Shown here: positions 27,390-36,450 of the stretch, piece by piece | How positions within the stretch are numbered: the first letter of the stretch is position 1 | Layout: each line of letters begins with the position of its first letter | Assembly: GCF_028553745.1 (NCBI RefSeq) | Contig: NZ_CP067131.1 | Location: 385,298 to 449,297 of the forward strand | Direction of reading: 5' to 3' | DNA: 64,000 bases | DNA from: Paracoccus seriniphilus | GTDB taxonomy: Bacteria > Pseudomonadota > Alphaproteobacteria > Rhodobacterales > Rhodobacteraceae | The notes under the pieces: model-generated | The model's input: only the letters and a program-made list of their open reading frames with translations | Databases searched by the model: none | Told to the model about the DNA's origin: nothing | Translations under genes and position numbers: made by a program

Positions 27390-29474
27390 TCACAGTCGCA
27401 TGCCTTCGATCACCCAGATGCGCTGGGGAAAGCTGTTGGGCAGGATCAGACCATGGTTCATCAGGAACTGGCCGCTCAGTTCCAGGGGCCCAGACTTCAA
27501 TGCGGGTTCGCCACGCGAGGCAGGGCCGGCATCATCGCGGTTGCGCAGATCGACGCGATAACGCGCATCGGCTTGCAATCCGGTCAGGTGAAGGGGGCGC
27601 TGGGAAATCTGCGCCGAGGTGGTCGCAATCCCGGCAAACACCACGAAGCGCGCGCCGTCGCCTGCCAGCTGCTGTTCGGCGATCACCGCGGGATCGGCGC
27701 TGTCCAGCCGCAGGATATCAGCCTGCATCATCCAGTCGCGATTGGCCTTCCACCAGCCAGTGACATCGCGCAGGACCCCGGCTTCCTCGGGTGTCAGCTC
27801 GCGCGGGTCCATCTCGAATCCCATATGTCGTTGGGCCGCGACCCATGCCCGAAAGCGAATATCGAGCACCCGCCCCGAGGTATGACATTCACGCGGACCG
27901 ACATGGCTACCGGTGATACAGGCAGGCAGGAACAGCGCCGCGTCGTGCTGGATGCGCAATCTTTCCTGCGCATCATTGCTGTCAGACAGCCAGACGCGAT
28001 GCGTGCGCGACAATATCCCCGCGTCGATCCGCCCCCCGCCCGAGGCACAGCTTTCGATTTCAACATGCGGGAAATCGGCACGCAGCCGGTCCAGCAGATC
28101 ATAGATGCCCCGCGTCTGCGCGGCATCCGGCATGGGCAGCAGGCGGTTGTGATCCCATTTGATATAGTCGATCTGATATTGCGACAGCATCGCCGCGATA
28201 TGGTCATGCAGATAGTCCCGCACCGCAGGCAGGGCCATGTTCAGCACCATCTGCTGGCGGCCCAGCAACTGGTCAGCATCCCCCAGTGCCCATTCGGGAT
28301 GGGCACGATACAGGTCACTGTCGGGATTCACCATTTCGGGTTCAAACCAGATCCCGAAGCGCATCCCCAAACCGTGGATGTGGTTGATCAGCGGGTCCAG
28401 ACCGTCGGGATACTTCCGGGGATCGACGGTCCAGTCACCAAGCGCGCGCAGGTCATTGTCGCGCCTGCCGAACCAGCCATCGTCCAGCACGAATCTTTCT
28501 GCCCCCAGATCCGCAGCCAGGGTCGCAATCTGCTGCAATTCGCTGACATCATGGTCGAAATAGACTGCTTCCCAGCAATTGTAATGCACCGGGCGCGCCC
28601 GCGCCGGATCGGGAAAACGGATGATCGTGTCGCGGAAATGGCGCTGAAATGCCGTGGCGCAGCCGTTCATTCCCCTCTGGGAGAAACTGATCAGCAAGGG
28701 TGCTGTCTGAAAGCTGGTTCCTGCTTCCAGTTCGCTGCCTGCGGCATGGCCGAACTGGATCTGGCGGCGACCATCGGGAAGCTCTTCGGCGATCATGCGA
28801 TGACCGCCCGACCATCCGTAATGGAAGGCATAGACCTGCCCCTGCGTATTCGTCGCGCCACGCACCGGGACGATCAGCCCGGGGAAATGTTCATGTCCAC
28901 TGCGACCGGTGCGGGACTCGCGCATGCGGATGCCCGCGCCCCAGGTGCTGTGGCAGGGTTGGAATTCACCGATCCAGCGCCCTGAAAAATCGATCATCTC
29001 GTCGGAAAGCTGCGGAGCGGGCAGCACCGGAGCAGCCAGCCATTCGACGCGGATCGGCACCTCTGAATGCAGGCTGGCGCTGGCTTCGATGACACCCGAG
29101 GTCGCATGCAGCCGGAAGGTCGCCACATAGGTCAGCCCGAGATCGGCATCACCATAGGTCAGCCGGATGACACCGCCGTCCCGCGCGTCGCTGACATGGA
29201 CAAGGCGCGGTGCCAAGGGCGTGCCATCACCAGCCCGCAGCACCATGCCCGGTTGCCCCGGAAAACTGCGGCGCGCCTCGGGACAGATGGACAGATCGGG
29301 AATGCCATCCATCATGCCGCCGGTATAATCCAGACGGTCCGCGGCCAGCATCATCTCTTCGCTGTCATCACCGGAAAGCGCCGGCCCCCAATAGATTGCC
29401 CGAGGCAAGCCCCCGCCCGTTGCGGCGAGGACAAGGCTTTGATCATCATGGCGCAGATGCCAGAGATGGCTCAT
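27390..29474 (-). CDS. GH36 alpha-galactosidase
   Basis: A 694-residue cytoplasmic alpha-galactosidase of family GH36. The nucleophile Asp is in YIKWDHNRLL (about residue 440) and the acid/base Asp in HRVWLSDSNDAQ (about residue 502). ERFVLDDGWFGRRDND and GIWFEPEMVNPDSDLY are the other family blocks. The start at 29474 overlaps the permease stop (ATGA). It frees galactose from melibiose- or raffinose-type sugars or from galactosylglycerol, whichever the upstream importer carries. With GH42 at the end of the same operon, both alpha- and beta-galactosides can be used. Confidence 0.95.
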   Translation of the reverse strand: MSHLWHLRHDDQSLVLAATGGGLPRAIYWGPALSGDDSEEMMLAADRLDYTGGMMDGIPDLSICPEARRSFPGQPGMVLRAGDGTPLAPRLVHVSDARDGGVIRLTYGDADLGLTYVATFRLHATSGVIEASASLHSEVPIRVEWLAAPVLPAPQLSDEMIDFSGRWIGEFQPCHSTWGAGIRMRESRTGRSGHEHFPGLIVPVRGATNTQGQVYAFHYGWSGGHRMIAEELPDGRRQIQFGHAAGSELEAGTSFQTAPLLISFSQRGMNGCATAFQRHFRDTIIRFPDPARARPVHYNCWEAVYFDHDVSELQQIATLAADLGAERFVLDDGWFGRRDNDLRALGDWTVDPRKYPDGLDPLINHIHGLGMRFGIWFEPEMVNPDSDLYRAHPEWALGDADQLLGRQQMVLNMALPAVRDYLHDHIAAMLSQYQIDYIKWDHNRLLPMPDAAQTRGIYDLLDRLRADFPHVEIESCASGGGRIDAGILSRTHRVWLSDSNDAQERLRIQHDAALFLPACITGSHVGPRECHTSGRVLDIRFRAWVAAQRHMGFEMDPRELTPEEAGVLRDVTGWWKANRDWMMQADILRLDSADPAVIAEQQLAGDGARFVVFAGIATTSAQISQRPLHLTGLQADARYRVDLRNRDDAGPASRGEPALKSGPLELSGQFLMNHGLILPNSFPQRIWVIEGMRL

Positions 29475-30316
29475 TTGACGGCTCCAAGCGTCAGACCGGC
29501 AATGAAATGGCGCTGCATCAGGAAGAACATCAGCACCGGCGGCAGCGCGGCAAGGATCGAACCCGCGCTGACCAGATGCCATTGCGCGATCCATTGCCCG
29601 TTCAGCGACGACAGCCCCGCCGTGATCGGTTGAGATTCCGCCGAGGTGGTCAGAACCGTCGCCCAGAAATAGTCGTTCCAGATGAAGGTGAAGATCAGCA
29701 CCGACAGCGCCGCGATGGCCGGACGCATCAGGGGCAGGACGACATGCCAGAAGATCTGCCACTCGGTGACACCTTCGACACGTGCCGCCTCGATCAGTTC
29801 ATAAGGCAATGCCTTGATGAAATTGCGCATGAACAGGGTGCAAAATCCGGTCTGAAAGGCGATGTGGAACATCGCCAGCCCGGTCCAGCTGTTATACATG
29901 CCCATTTTCAGCGTCAGATCGCGCACCGGAACCATCAGGATCTGGAAAGGCACGAAATTGCCCGCAACGAACATGAAGAAGACGATCAGATTCAGGCGAA
30001 AGCCGTAAATTGCCAGCGCAAAGCCGGTCATGCAGGACAGGGCAACCGCCCCGATCACGGTCGGCACCGTGACCTTGAAGGAATTCAGCATGTAGCCGGC
30101 AATGGGCGATTCCGTGAAAATCTGGACGTAGTTCTCCAGCGCGATGGCCGAAGGAATGCCAAAGTAGTTGCCCTGGGCCAGGTCGGTTGCAGGCCGGATC
30201 GAGGTCAGCGCCACGCCCAGCAGGGGCAGCAGCCACACGACGAGCGCGACCGGCACGGCGATCTTGTAAAGCCACTGGCTGGCTGGCGAGGTTTGTTCAA
30301 TTGGACGTGGAAACAT
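29471..30316 (-). CDS. Galactoside ABC transporter permease 2 (MalG type)
   Basis: A 281-residue permease with about six membrane helices, the first at IAVPVALVVWLLPLLGVALT. The ATPase-docking EAA loop is ELIEAARVEGVTEWQIFWHV near residue 190. It lies 3 bases after permease 1 and overlaps the alpha-galactosidase gene by 4 bases, which ties the importer to galactoside hydrolysis. Confidence 0.94.
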   Translation of the reverse strand: MFPRPIEQTSPASQWLYKIAVPVALVVWLLPLLGVALTSIRPATDLAQGNYFGIPSAIALENYVQIFTESPIAGYMLNSFKVTVPTVIGAVALSCMTGFALAIYGFRLNLIVFFMFVAGNFVPFQILMVPVRDLTLKMGMYNSWTGLAMFHIAFQTGFCTLFMRNFIKALPYELIEAARVEGVTEWQIFWHVVLPLMRPAIAALSVLIFTFIWNDYFWATVLTTSAESQPITAGLSSLNGQWIAQWHLVSAGSILAALPPVLMFFLMQRHFIAGLTLGAVK

Positions 30317-30319
30317 GGC

Positions 30320-31210
30320 TCAGCGCCCCCTCTCGTCGCGCCACATCTTCCAGATGAAGCCCGAAATGAAGACCATCATGATCGCGAACAGAACAACGGC
30401 GATCGCGGCACCATAGCCCATGCGATACCCGTATTCCGAAAGCGCCTGTTCATACATGTAGAAGGACAGCACGCGCGAAGATCCATAGGGCCCGCCGTCA
30501 GTCATGACCGAGACAAGGTCGAAGGATCGCAGGGCACCGATCACCGTCACCACCACAGCGATGAAGGTCGCCGGGCGCAATTGCGGCAGGACGACATACC
30601 ACAGCATCTTCCAGCCTTTCGCACCGTCAAGCCGCGCGGCCTCGATCTGGTCGGGAGCAACATTGTTCAGACCGGTCAGATAGAGGATCATCACATAGGC
30701 GATTTGCGGCCAGAGACCAGCGACAATGATGCCATAGGTCACGAAGCGGTCATCGGCCAGAATGGCGATCCCCTGCCCAGTGAAACTTTCGATCAGATTG
30801 TAGAACAACCCGAAATTCGGCGCGTAGAACCATGAAAACATCAGGCCGACCACGACCTGGGAAATCACGAATGGAAAGAAGAACAGCGACTTGTAAAGAC
30901 GCATTCCCCGGATCGACTGGTTCAGGAATATCGCGATGAACAGGCCCGCCGGCAGCGCCAGCATATACAGAACCAGCCAGATCACATTGTTCTTCAGCGA
31001 TGTGTAGAACGCGTCATCATCCAGCAGCTCGACATAATTGGCCAATCCCAGCCATGTCTTTTCGCCCAGTCCGTCCCAGTCGTAAAAGCTGATCCACATG
31101 CTTTGGAAAATCGGGATGATCACATACACGATGAACATGATCAGCCCGGGCGCAAGGAACAGCCACGGAGCCAGGTTCCGCCGCTTTGCCTTCCAGACGG
31201 TATTCGCCAT
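30320..31210 (-). CDS. Galactoside ABC transporter permease 1 (MalF type)
   Basis: A 296-residue permease starting MANTVWKAKRR, then a helix (LAPWLFLAPGLIMFIVYVII). The codon two positions upstream (31216) is TTG, so ATG 31210 with a GGGGATTG ribosome-binding site is preferred. The EAA loop is visible as QIEAARLDGAKGWKMLWYVV near residue 200. It follows the binding-protein gene after a 71-base gap that holds a stem-loop. Confidence 0.93.
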   Translation of the reverse strand: MANTVWKAKRRNLAPWLFLAPGLIMFIVYVIIPIFQSMWISFYDWDGLGEKTWLGLANYVELLDDDAFYTSLKNNVIWLVLYMLALPAGLFIAIFLNQSIRGMRLYKSLFFFPFVISQVVVGLMFSWFYAPNFGLFYNLIESFTGQGIAILADDRFVTYGIIVAGLWPQIAYVMILYLTGLNNVAPDQIEAARLDGAKGWKMLWYVVLPQLRPATFIAVVVTVIGALRSFDLVSVMTDGGPYGSSRVLSFYMYEQALSEYGYRMGYGAAIAVVLFAIMMVFISGFIWKMWRDERGR

Positions 31211-31234
31211 CTTCAATCCCCGGTCATTCGGTGA

Positions 31235-31262
31235 CGGCTGCCCCGAAGATGCGGGACAGCCG
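31235..31262 (-). other. Stem-loop after the galactoside binding-protein gene
   Basis: An 11-base stem with one C-A mismatch (outer arms CGGCTG and CAGCCG) and a 6-base loop fills most of the gap between the binding-protein stop (31282) and permease start (31210). It lacks a T-run, so attenuation or mRNA protection is more likely than full termination. Confidence 0.55.
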
Positions 31263-31281
31263 GTTGGTTCAAGTATCGGTC

Positions 31282-32526
31282 TCAGTAAACGCGGCCGCGA
31301 ATCTTCTCGAGCCGCTCGAGGATCCGATCGACATTCTCTGGCTTGACCATGAATTCCTGGAAGCCCTCCATGCCGGCCTTGGCCATTTCTGCCGGAGCAT
31401 CGCGGTCAAAGAACTGCGCGATCCCGCCATCGGCCGTGGACAGCATTTCGAAGCCAGCCTGCAGGAAGGGATCGTCGCCAACCGTTGCGTCCTTGTTGAT
31501 CGGCAACTGACCCATCGCATTGTTGATGGTGGTCTGGGCCTCGGCCGTAGCCAGATATGCCAGGAACTTGCGGGCGTCCTCGGGATTCTTGGCACCCGTG
31601 GTCAGATGAACCGTATCGGTCGGAGCCTCTTCGGCGCGGGGCAGCCCTTCGGTGATTTCCGGGAAGCCCATGAAGCCAAGATTGTCATTCGTCATTCCGC
31701 CTTCCTTGAAGACGGCAACGGCGAAATTGCCCATGACATAATTCGCGGCCTTGCCTTGAACCAGCAATGCTGCCGCGTCCTGCCAGTCAAGTGCGGCATG
31801 GTTGCGGGTCAGATAGGGCTGAAGCTTGGCAAATTCCGCGAAGGCCGCCTTGACCCGGTCATCCGTCCAGGCGACTTCCCCGGCGGTCAACTGCATATGG
31901 AATTCATAGCCATTGGTGCGCAGGTTGATATAATCGAAAATCCCCGCCCCCGGCCACAGGGCCTTGGTTCCGGTCGTCACGCAGTCAATGCCTGCCGCCT
32001 TGAACTTTTCACAGTTCTGCAGGAACTGATCCCAGCTGACCCCTTCGGGTCCGGGCACTTCAACGCCTGCTGCCTCATAGGCATCCTTGTTATAATAGAT
32101 GCCCCATTGATAGTAGGTATAGGGAACGCCCCATTGCTTGTCGTCAAAGGTCATCGACGGCAAGGCCGAGGCCAGCTTGTCCTTGAGCCCGTGCTCCTCC
32201 CAGACATCCGAGACATCGGCGAACTGGCCAGCATCGACAAAGGGTTTCATCCGGTTGCCGGCATACCAGTTGGCCAGATCCGGGGCATCGGCGCTGAGGA
32301 AATTCCGAATCGAGGTCTTGTAGCCCTCGTGATCGAAATTGTTCAGCTGCACCTCGATATCCGGGTTGGCCTCTTCGAAAGACGCGATCACCTCTTCCAT
32401 CGCCGCCAGCGGCGCAGGATCGAAATCAGCGTTGTAGGTTACGACTCGTTTGTCCTGCGCCATGCCGGCGGTGGACATCATCAGAACCGCGGTAAGCGCC
32501 ACTGCGCCTGTGCGATAACGGACCAT
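31282..32526 (-). CDS. Galactoside ABC transporter substrate-binding protein
   Basis: A 414-residue type II solute-binding protein, first gene of the galactoside operon. The start at 32526 has a GGGAGGAT ribosome-binding site and a signal peptide (MVRYRTGAVALTAVLMMSTA, cleavage after GMA). Mature features include ADFDPAPLAAMEEVIASFEE and VPYTYYQWGIYYNKDAYEAA, typical of sugar-binding family 1. The operon's two galactosidases suggest it binds a galactoside. Confidence 0.92.
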   Translation of the reverse strand: MVRYRTGAVALTAVLMMSTAGMAQDKRVVTYNADFDPAPLAAMEEVIASFEEANPDIEVQLNNFDHEGYKTSIRNFLSADAPDLANWYAGNRMKPFVDAGQFADVSDVWEEHGLKDKLASALPSMTFDDKQWGVPYTYYQWGIYYNKDAYEAAGVEVPGPEGVSWDQFLQNCEKFKAAGIDCVTTGTKALWPGAGIFDYINLRTNGYEFHMQLTAGEVAWTDDRVKAAFAEFAKLQPYLTRNHAALDWQDAAALLVQGKAANYVMGNFAVAVFKEGGMTNDNLGFMGFPEITEGLPRAEEAPTDTVHLTTGAKNPEDARKFLAYLATAEAQTTINNAMGQLPINKDATVGDDPFLQAGFEMLSTADGGIAQFFDRDAPAEMAKAGMEGFQEFMVKPENVDRILERLEKIRGRVY

Positions 32527-32633
32527 GAAATCCTCCCAAAATGGTTCCATTATTCGAAACTTAGTCTTGAATATTGAAAACTATCTGCAACATTGGTATT
32601 TCTGTCAAGACCGAGATGCAGGAGAAACAGACG
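32527..32633. promoter_or_regulatory. Divergent promoter of the galactoside operon and IclR gene
   Basis: This 107-base AT-rich space separates the binding-protein start (minus) from the IclR start (plus). It contains an imperfect inverted repeat, TATTCGAA (32551-32558) against TTGAATA (32567-32573), a plausible IclR or polymerase-overlapping site. No clear -35/-10 pair can be fixed by eye. Confidence 0.4.
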
Positions 32634-33437
32634 ATGAGCGCCGAGGGCCATTCGGACGGAACTGTGGGAAAGGCGCTGGATGTGCTTGATATGGTTGCGA
32701 GTTTTGGGCGCCCCGTCCGCTTCGTCGACCTGCTTTCGCAATCGCCCTACCCGAAAGCGACTTTGTACCGCCTGCTGCAAACGCTGACGAATCAGGGGAT
32801 GCTGCAGCATGAATCCGAGATGGGAACCTATGCGCTGGGTGTCCGCCTGGTCCGGCTGGCCCATTCGGCTTGGGCGCAGTCATCCCTGGCCCCCATCGCA
32901 CGCCCGCATATCGACCGACTTGCCCGGCAGACCGGCGAAACCATCCATGTCGCCCAGCTTGACCGTGGGCATGTCCTCTATGTCGACAAGCGCAGCGCGG
33001 CGCAGACGGTCGAGATGTTCTCTCAGGCCGGGCGCGTCGGCCCCGCCTATTGCACCGGCGTCGGCAAGGCGATGATGGCCTTTCTTTCGCCGGATGCATT
33101 GCAGAACGCGCTGAATGCGCAAAGCTACCACCCCCACACGCCGACCACGCTCAGCAGTGCCGAAGCTCTGGTCAGCGAGCTGGAACAGATCCGGCGCGAC
33201 GGCCATGCCTTTGACCGCGAGGAGCATGAACCCGGTATCATCTGCTGCGCGGTTCCCATTCTGGCGCGCGGCGGCTCGGTTCTGGGCGCCCTGTCGCTGA
33301 CCGCGCAGACATCCAAGAGATCGCTGGACGAGCTGAGCAGGCTTGCCCCCGAACTGAAGCAGGTCGCGGCCGAAATCGCCCGCGATGTCGAAAACTGGCG
33401 TTTTCCGGAACGCAACACGGAGGAGACCACCCAATGA
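32634..33437 (+). CDS. IclR-family transcriptional regulator
   Basis: A 267-residue IclR regulator. ATG 32634 follows an AGGAG site at 32620; an in-frame ATG at 32616 and a longer frame from 32574 are alternatives. The winged helix is ALDVLDMVASFGRPVRFVDL followed by YPKATLYRLLQTLTNQG. The effector domain includes VLYVDKRSAAQTVEMFSQAG, YCTGVGKAMMAFL and EHEPGIICCAVPIL. It is divergent from the galactoside operon and its stop overlaps the ATPase start by 4 bases, so it probably controls this importer and the De Ley-Doudoroff genes. Confidence 0.93.
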   Translation: MSAEGHSDGTVGKALDVLDMVASFGRPVRFVDLLSQSPYPKATLYRLLQTLTNQGMLQHESEMGTYALGVRLVRLAHSAWAQSSLAPIARPHIDRLARQTGETIHVAQLDRGHVLYVDKRSAAQTVEMFSQAGRVGPAYCTGVGKAMMAFLSPDALQNALNAQSYHPHTPTTLSSAEALVSELEQIRRDGHAFDREEHEPGIICCAVPILARGGSVLGALSLTAQTSKRSLDELSRLAPELKQVAAEIARDVENWRFPERNTEETTQ

Positions 33438-34519
33438 CCGGCGTCACGCTGAAGAATGTGATCAAGAAATACGGCCCCGTTCAGGTGGTCCATGGTGTTG
33501 ACCTGGAAATCGAAGATGGCGAGTTCTGCGTCTTCGTCGGCCCGTCGGGCTGCGGGAAATCGACCCTGCTGCGGATGATCGCCGGACTGGAAGAAACCAC
33601 AGACGGGGCAATTCAAATCGGCGCGCGCGACGTGACCCATGCCGATCCAGCCGAACGCGGTGTGGCAATGGTGTTCCAGACCTATGCGCTGTATCCGCAT
33701 ATGACGGTCGAAGAAAACATGGGCTTTGGCCTGAAGATGAACGGTCAGCCCAAGGATCAGGTCAAGGCCAAGGTCGCCGAAGCGGCGCGCATCCTGCAGC
33801 TTGAGGACTATCTGACGCGCAAGCCCAAGGCCCTGTCGGGCGGTCAGCGTCAGCGCGTGGCCATCGGGCGGGCTATCGTTCGCGGTCCCGAGGTTTTCCT
33901 CTTCGATGAGCCGCTGTCCAACCTTGATGCTGAACTGCGCGTGGACATGCGCGTCGAGATTTCCCGGCTGCACAAGGAAATCGGCGCAACCATGATCTAT
34001 GTCACCCATGATCAGGTCGAGGCGATGACCCTTGCCGACAAGATCGTGGTGCTGCGCGCCGGCTCGATCGAACAGGTTGGCAGCCCGATGGACCTGTATC
34101 AGGATCCCGACAACAAATTCGTCGCCGGTTTCATCGGCTCGCCCAGCATGAATTTCCTTGACGGAGTCGTGCAGGGAAACCAGATCCGCATTCCGGCCCT
34201 TGGCGACAGGATGATCGCCGCACCCCAACTGCCCGCGACCGCCTCGGGCAGGGTTCTGGTCGGCCTGCGGCCCCAGCATCTGCGGGTCAGCCCCGGTGGG
34301 TCCAGCCTGCGTCTGGATCTGCGAGAAAGGCTGGGCGGCGTGTCCTATGACTATGTCAATTGTCTTGATGGCACCCGTCTGGTCGCTGAATCGCGCAATG
34401 ATGAAAGCCTGCCGGCAGGAACCGCCGTGGGCATCGACTTCGACCCCGCCGATGCGCTGTACTTCGACCCCGAAACCGAACAGCGCCTGCGTCCGGTAAC
34501 ACAACCGGCGATGGCCTGA
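33434..34519 (+). CDS. ABC transporter ATP-binding protein, MalK/UgpC type
   Basis: A 361-residue CUT1 ATPase: Walker A GPSGCGKST, signature [15 protein letters not shown], Walker [14 protein letters not shown] and a C-terminal TOBE domain (LVGLRPQHLRV). The divergent galactoside operon has a binding protein and two permeases but no ATPase, so this gene completes that transporter although it lies on the other strand, coupled to the IclR gene. Confidence 0.95.
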   Translation: MTGVTLKNVIKKYGPVQVVHGVDLEIEDGEFCVFVGPSGCGKSTLLRMIAGLEETTDGAIQIGARDVTHADPAERGVAMVFQTYALYPHMTVEENMGFGLKMNGQPKDQVKAKVAEAARILQLEDYLTRKPKALSGGQRQRVAIGRAIVRGPEVFLFDEPLSNLDAELRVDMRVEISRLHKEIGATMIYVTHDQVEAMTLADKIVVLRAGSIEQVGSPMDLYQDPDNKFVAGFIGSPSMNFLDGVVQGNQIRIPALGDRMIAAPQLPATASGRVLVGLRPQHLRVSPGGSSLRLDLRERLGGVSYDYVNCLDGTRLVAESRNDESLPAGTAVGIDFDPADALYFDPETEQRLRPVTQPAMA

Positions 34520-34539
34520 TCTCGGCAGTTCAGGCTGGG

Positions 34540-34570
34540 CCTTGCCGGGGGGTGGCCCCACCCGGCAAGG
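34540..34570. terminator. Hairpin between convergent genes
   Basis: Perfect 10-base arms CCTTGCCGGG and CCCGGCAAGG with an 11-base loop lie between the ATPase stop and the stop of the convergent small gene. The stem is strong on both strands, suiting a bidirectional terminator, though a T-run is lacking. Confidence 0.65.
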
Positions 34571-34577
34571 TCTGCGA

Positions 34578-35192
34578 TCAGATCATGGCCTGCAATTGCC
34601 GTTCGATGGCGCGCCGCCCGCGCCGGTCGCGGATCTGTTCGGCGTAGAGGCTGAGCGGGCGCAATATCCTTGCGCCCCTTTCCGAGGTTTCCAGCTCGAA
34701 AACACGGCGCGCCGCGACAATGCTTGTGGTCGCGGCCGATACGGCGGCCACGGTCAGTTCCAGCCGGGTCAGATCCTCTCGGGTGGACAGGTCTGTGCCT
34801 GTCGCATCGCCACGGCTGAGCAGGGTCTCGATGGGTCCGACATCCACGAAGTCACCGCTGTTGAGCGGCATCTGCAACGTGACCTTGTCAACCGAAGTCT
34901 GATCTTCCGCCCGCACCTCGGATCGGTCCGCGACGGAAAACACCGTATGGTCGTCGCCCGCACATCTCTTCATCAGGATATCCAGGATATAGACCGGCTC
35001 GAAGCCCAGATTGCAGACCAGGATATGCCCCGTCAGGTCCCGTTGCCCCGCCACCGTGATCAGGATTTCGTTGCGGCGCTGCCGTTTCTGGCCCGACACG
35101 AAAATATGCAGATAGATGACCCAGACGAGCGCCGTGACAATCCCGACAGCCGCCTGAAGCAACGCGCCATGTTCATTCAGCCAAGCCAGCAT
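34578..35192 (-). CDS. Hypothetical single-span membrane protein
   Basis: A 204-residue protein I do not recognise. One N-terminal membrane segment (about residues 9-30, ALLQAAVGIVTALVWVIYLH) is followed by a soluble region of about 170 residues, mostly beta-like in its first half (ILITVAGQRDLTGHILVCNLG) and helical, Arg-rich at the end (RDRRGRRAIERQLQAM). It is monocistronic, between the galactoside ATPase and a LacI gene. The layout resembles small inner-membrane proteins of unknown role. No enzyme motif is visible. Confidence 0.7.
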   Translation of the reverse strand: MLAWLNEHGALLQAAVGIVTALVWVIYLHIFVSGQKRQRRNEILITVAGQRDLTGHILVCNLGFEPVYILDILMKRCAGDDHTVFSVADRSEVRAEDQTSVDKVTLQMPLNSGDFVDVGPIETLLSRGDATGTDLSTREDLTRLELTVAAVSAATTSIVAARRVFELETSERGARILRPLSLYAEQIRDRRGRRAIERQLQAMI

Positions 35193-35346
35193 CTGCGTCT
35201 CCCTTGATCACGGCATCCCTGCCCTTCATGCGTGAACAACGCGGACCTACGCCCGCCCGGTTCCGCAGCCGGACAGGCTGCCGCGTCCTCAGCCACGTGA
35301 TGCCGAAATGCGAACTCGGTGTTGACCAAAATGCAAAAGACTGTTT

Positions 35347-35360
35347 TGCAATCGATTGCA
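35347..35360. promoter_or_regulatory. Palindromic operator upstream of a LacI gene
   Basis: TGCAATCGATTGCA is a perfect 14-base palindrome with central CG, 74 bases before the LacI start at 35435. A close variant lies upstream of the inositol-dehydrogenase-like gene (46333-46350). The simplest reading is autoregulation by the LacI protein. Confidence 0.7.
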
Positions 35361-35434
35361 TTTGTTATATTTTAGGGAAGCAATGCATGAACCCCGGTTC
35401 GCAATGAAAGGCATTCACATGGATCGGAGCCGCA

Positions 35435-36433
35435 ATGGTCATTACCCTTAAAGAGGTCGCCGAACGCGCCGGTGTTTCGCGTTCGGCTGTCTCGCGCACA
35501 TTTACCAAGGGCGCCTCTGTCTCGGCCAAGACAAGACGCAAGGTCGAAAAGGCGGCCCAGGAACTGGGCTATTCACCCAATGTGCTGGCACGCAGCCTGA
35601 ATACCGGCCGCACCAGCCTGATTGGCCTGGTGTCGAACAACTTCCACAACCCGATCTTCCTCGAGATCTTCGACCAGTTCACCCGCGGCCTGCAAGAGCG
35701 CGACCTGCGACCGCTCCTGGTCAATCTCTCTGATGAAACCGACCCCGAAAAATCGGTGAGGATGCTGCGTCAGTACTCGGTGGACGGAGTCATTGTCGCC
35801 TCATCGACCCTGCCGTCCGATTTCGCGCTGGCCTTTCGCGATGCCGGGGTGGCCGTGGTTCATGCCTTTGGCAAATACACCAGCTCTCCCAAGGTGCATA
35901 TCGTGGGCATCGACAATGTTGAATGCGGCAGAATGGCCCTGCGCACCCTGGCGCAAAGGGGGTACAGCAAAGTCGGGTTCATTGGAGGGCCGGCAAGCGC
36001 GACCTCGACACAGGATCGAATGGCCGGCTTTCTGGACGAAGCCTCGCGCAATGCCCAACTGACCGTTGCCCATCGTTTTGCCGAGAATTACTCCTTTGAC
36101 GCCGGGCGTCTGGCCATGCAGCAGCAATTGCAGGATGGTCTGGCCGAGGCCTATTTCTGCGCCGATGACGTTCTGTCCATCGGTGCGCTGTCTGCCCTGC
36201 GCGACCACGGGCTGACGCCCGGACGCGATGTCGGCATCATCGGGCTGAACGATATGGAAATGGCCGGATGGGCGGGGATCGATCTGACCACGATTCATCA
36301 GCCGATCAAGCAGATCGTCAGTTCCTCGATCGAACTGATGGCCGCCATGCTTAGCGAGCCCGACCGCTATCCCGAAGCGCGGCTATTTCCTTGCCGCGTG
36401 ATCGAACGGGGGACCCTGCGCCCCGTCAACTGA
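35435..36433 (+). CDS. LacI-family transcriptional regulator
   Basis: A 332-residue LacI repressor: helix-turn-helix TLKEVAERAGVSRSAVSRTF, then the sugar-binding domain (LIGLVSNNFHNPIFLEIFDQ; VGIIGLNDMEMAGWAGIDLT). It is not divergent from an obvious operon: its neighbours are a small membrane protein and a second LacI gene that converges on it. A 14-base palindrome in its promoter recurs before the iolG-like gene at 46252, suggesting a dispersed regulon. Confidence 0.94.
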   Translation: MVITLKEVAERAGVSRSAVSRTFTKGASVSAKTRRKVEKAAQELGYSPNVLARSLNTGRTSLIGLVSNNFHNPIFLEIFDQFTRGLQERDLRPLLVNLSDETDPEKSVRMLRQYSVDGVIVASSTLPSDFALAFRDAGVAVVHAFGKYTSSPKVHIVGIDNVECGRMALRTLAQRGYSKVGFIGGPASATSTQDRMAGFLDEASRNAQLTVAHRFAENYSFDAGRLAMQQQLQDGLAEAYFCADDVLSIGALSALRDHGLTPGRDVGIIGLNDMEMAGWAGIDLTTIHQPIKQIVSSSIELMAAMLSEPDRYPEARLFPCRVIERGTLRPVN

Positions 36434-36450
36434 CCGCACCGCCAGCGCCT

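Noticed and set aside
29210..30835. A 541-codon plus-strand frame over the galactoside permeases
   Set aside because: It is antisense to two clear permease genes and the alpha-galactosidase start, with shadow-like composition.
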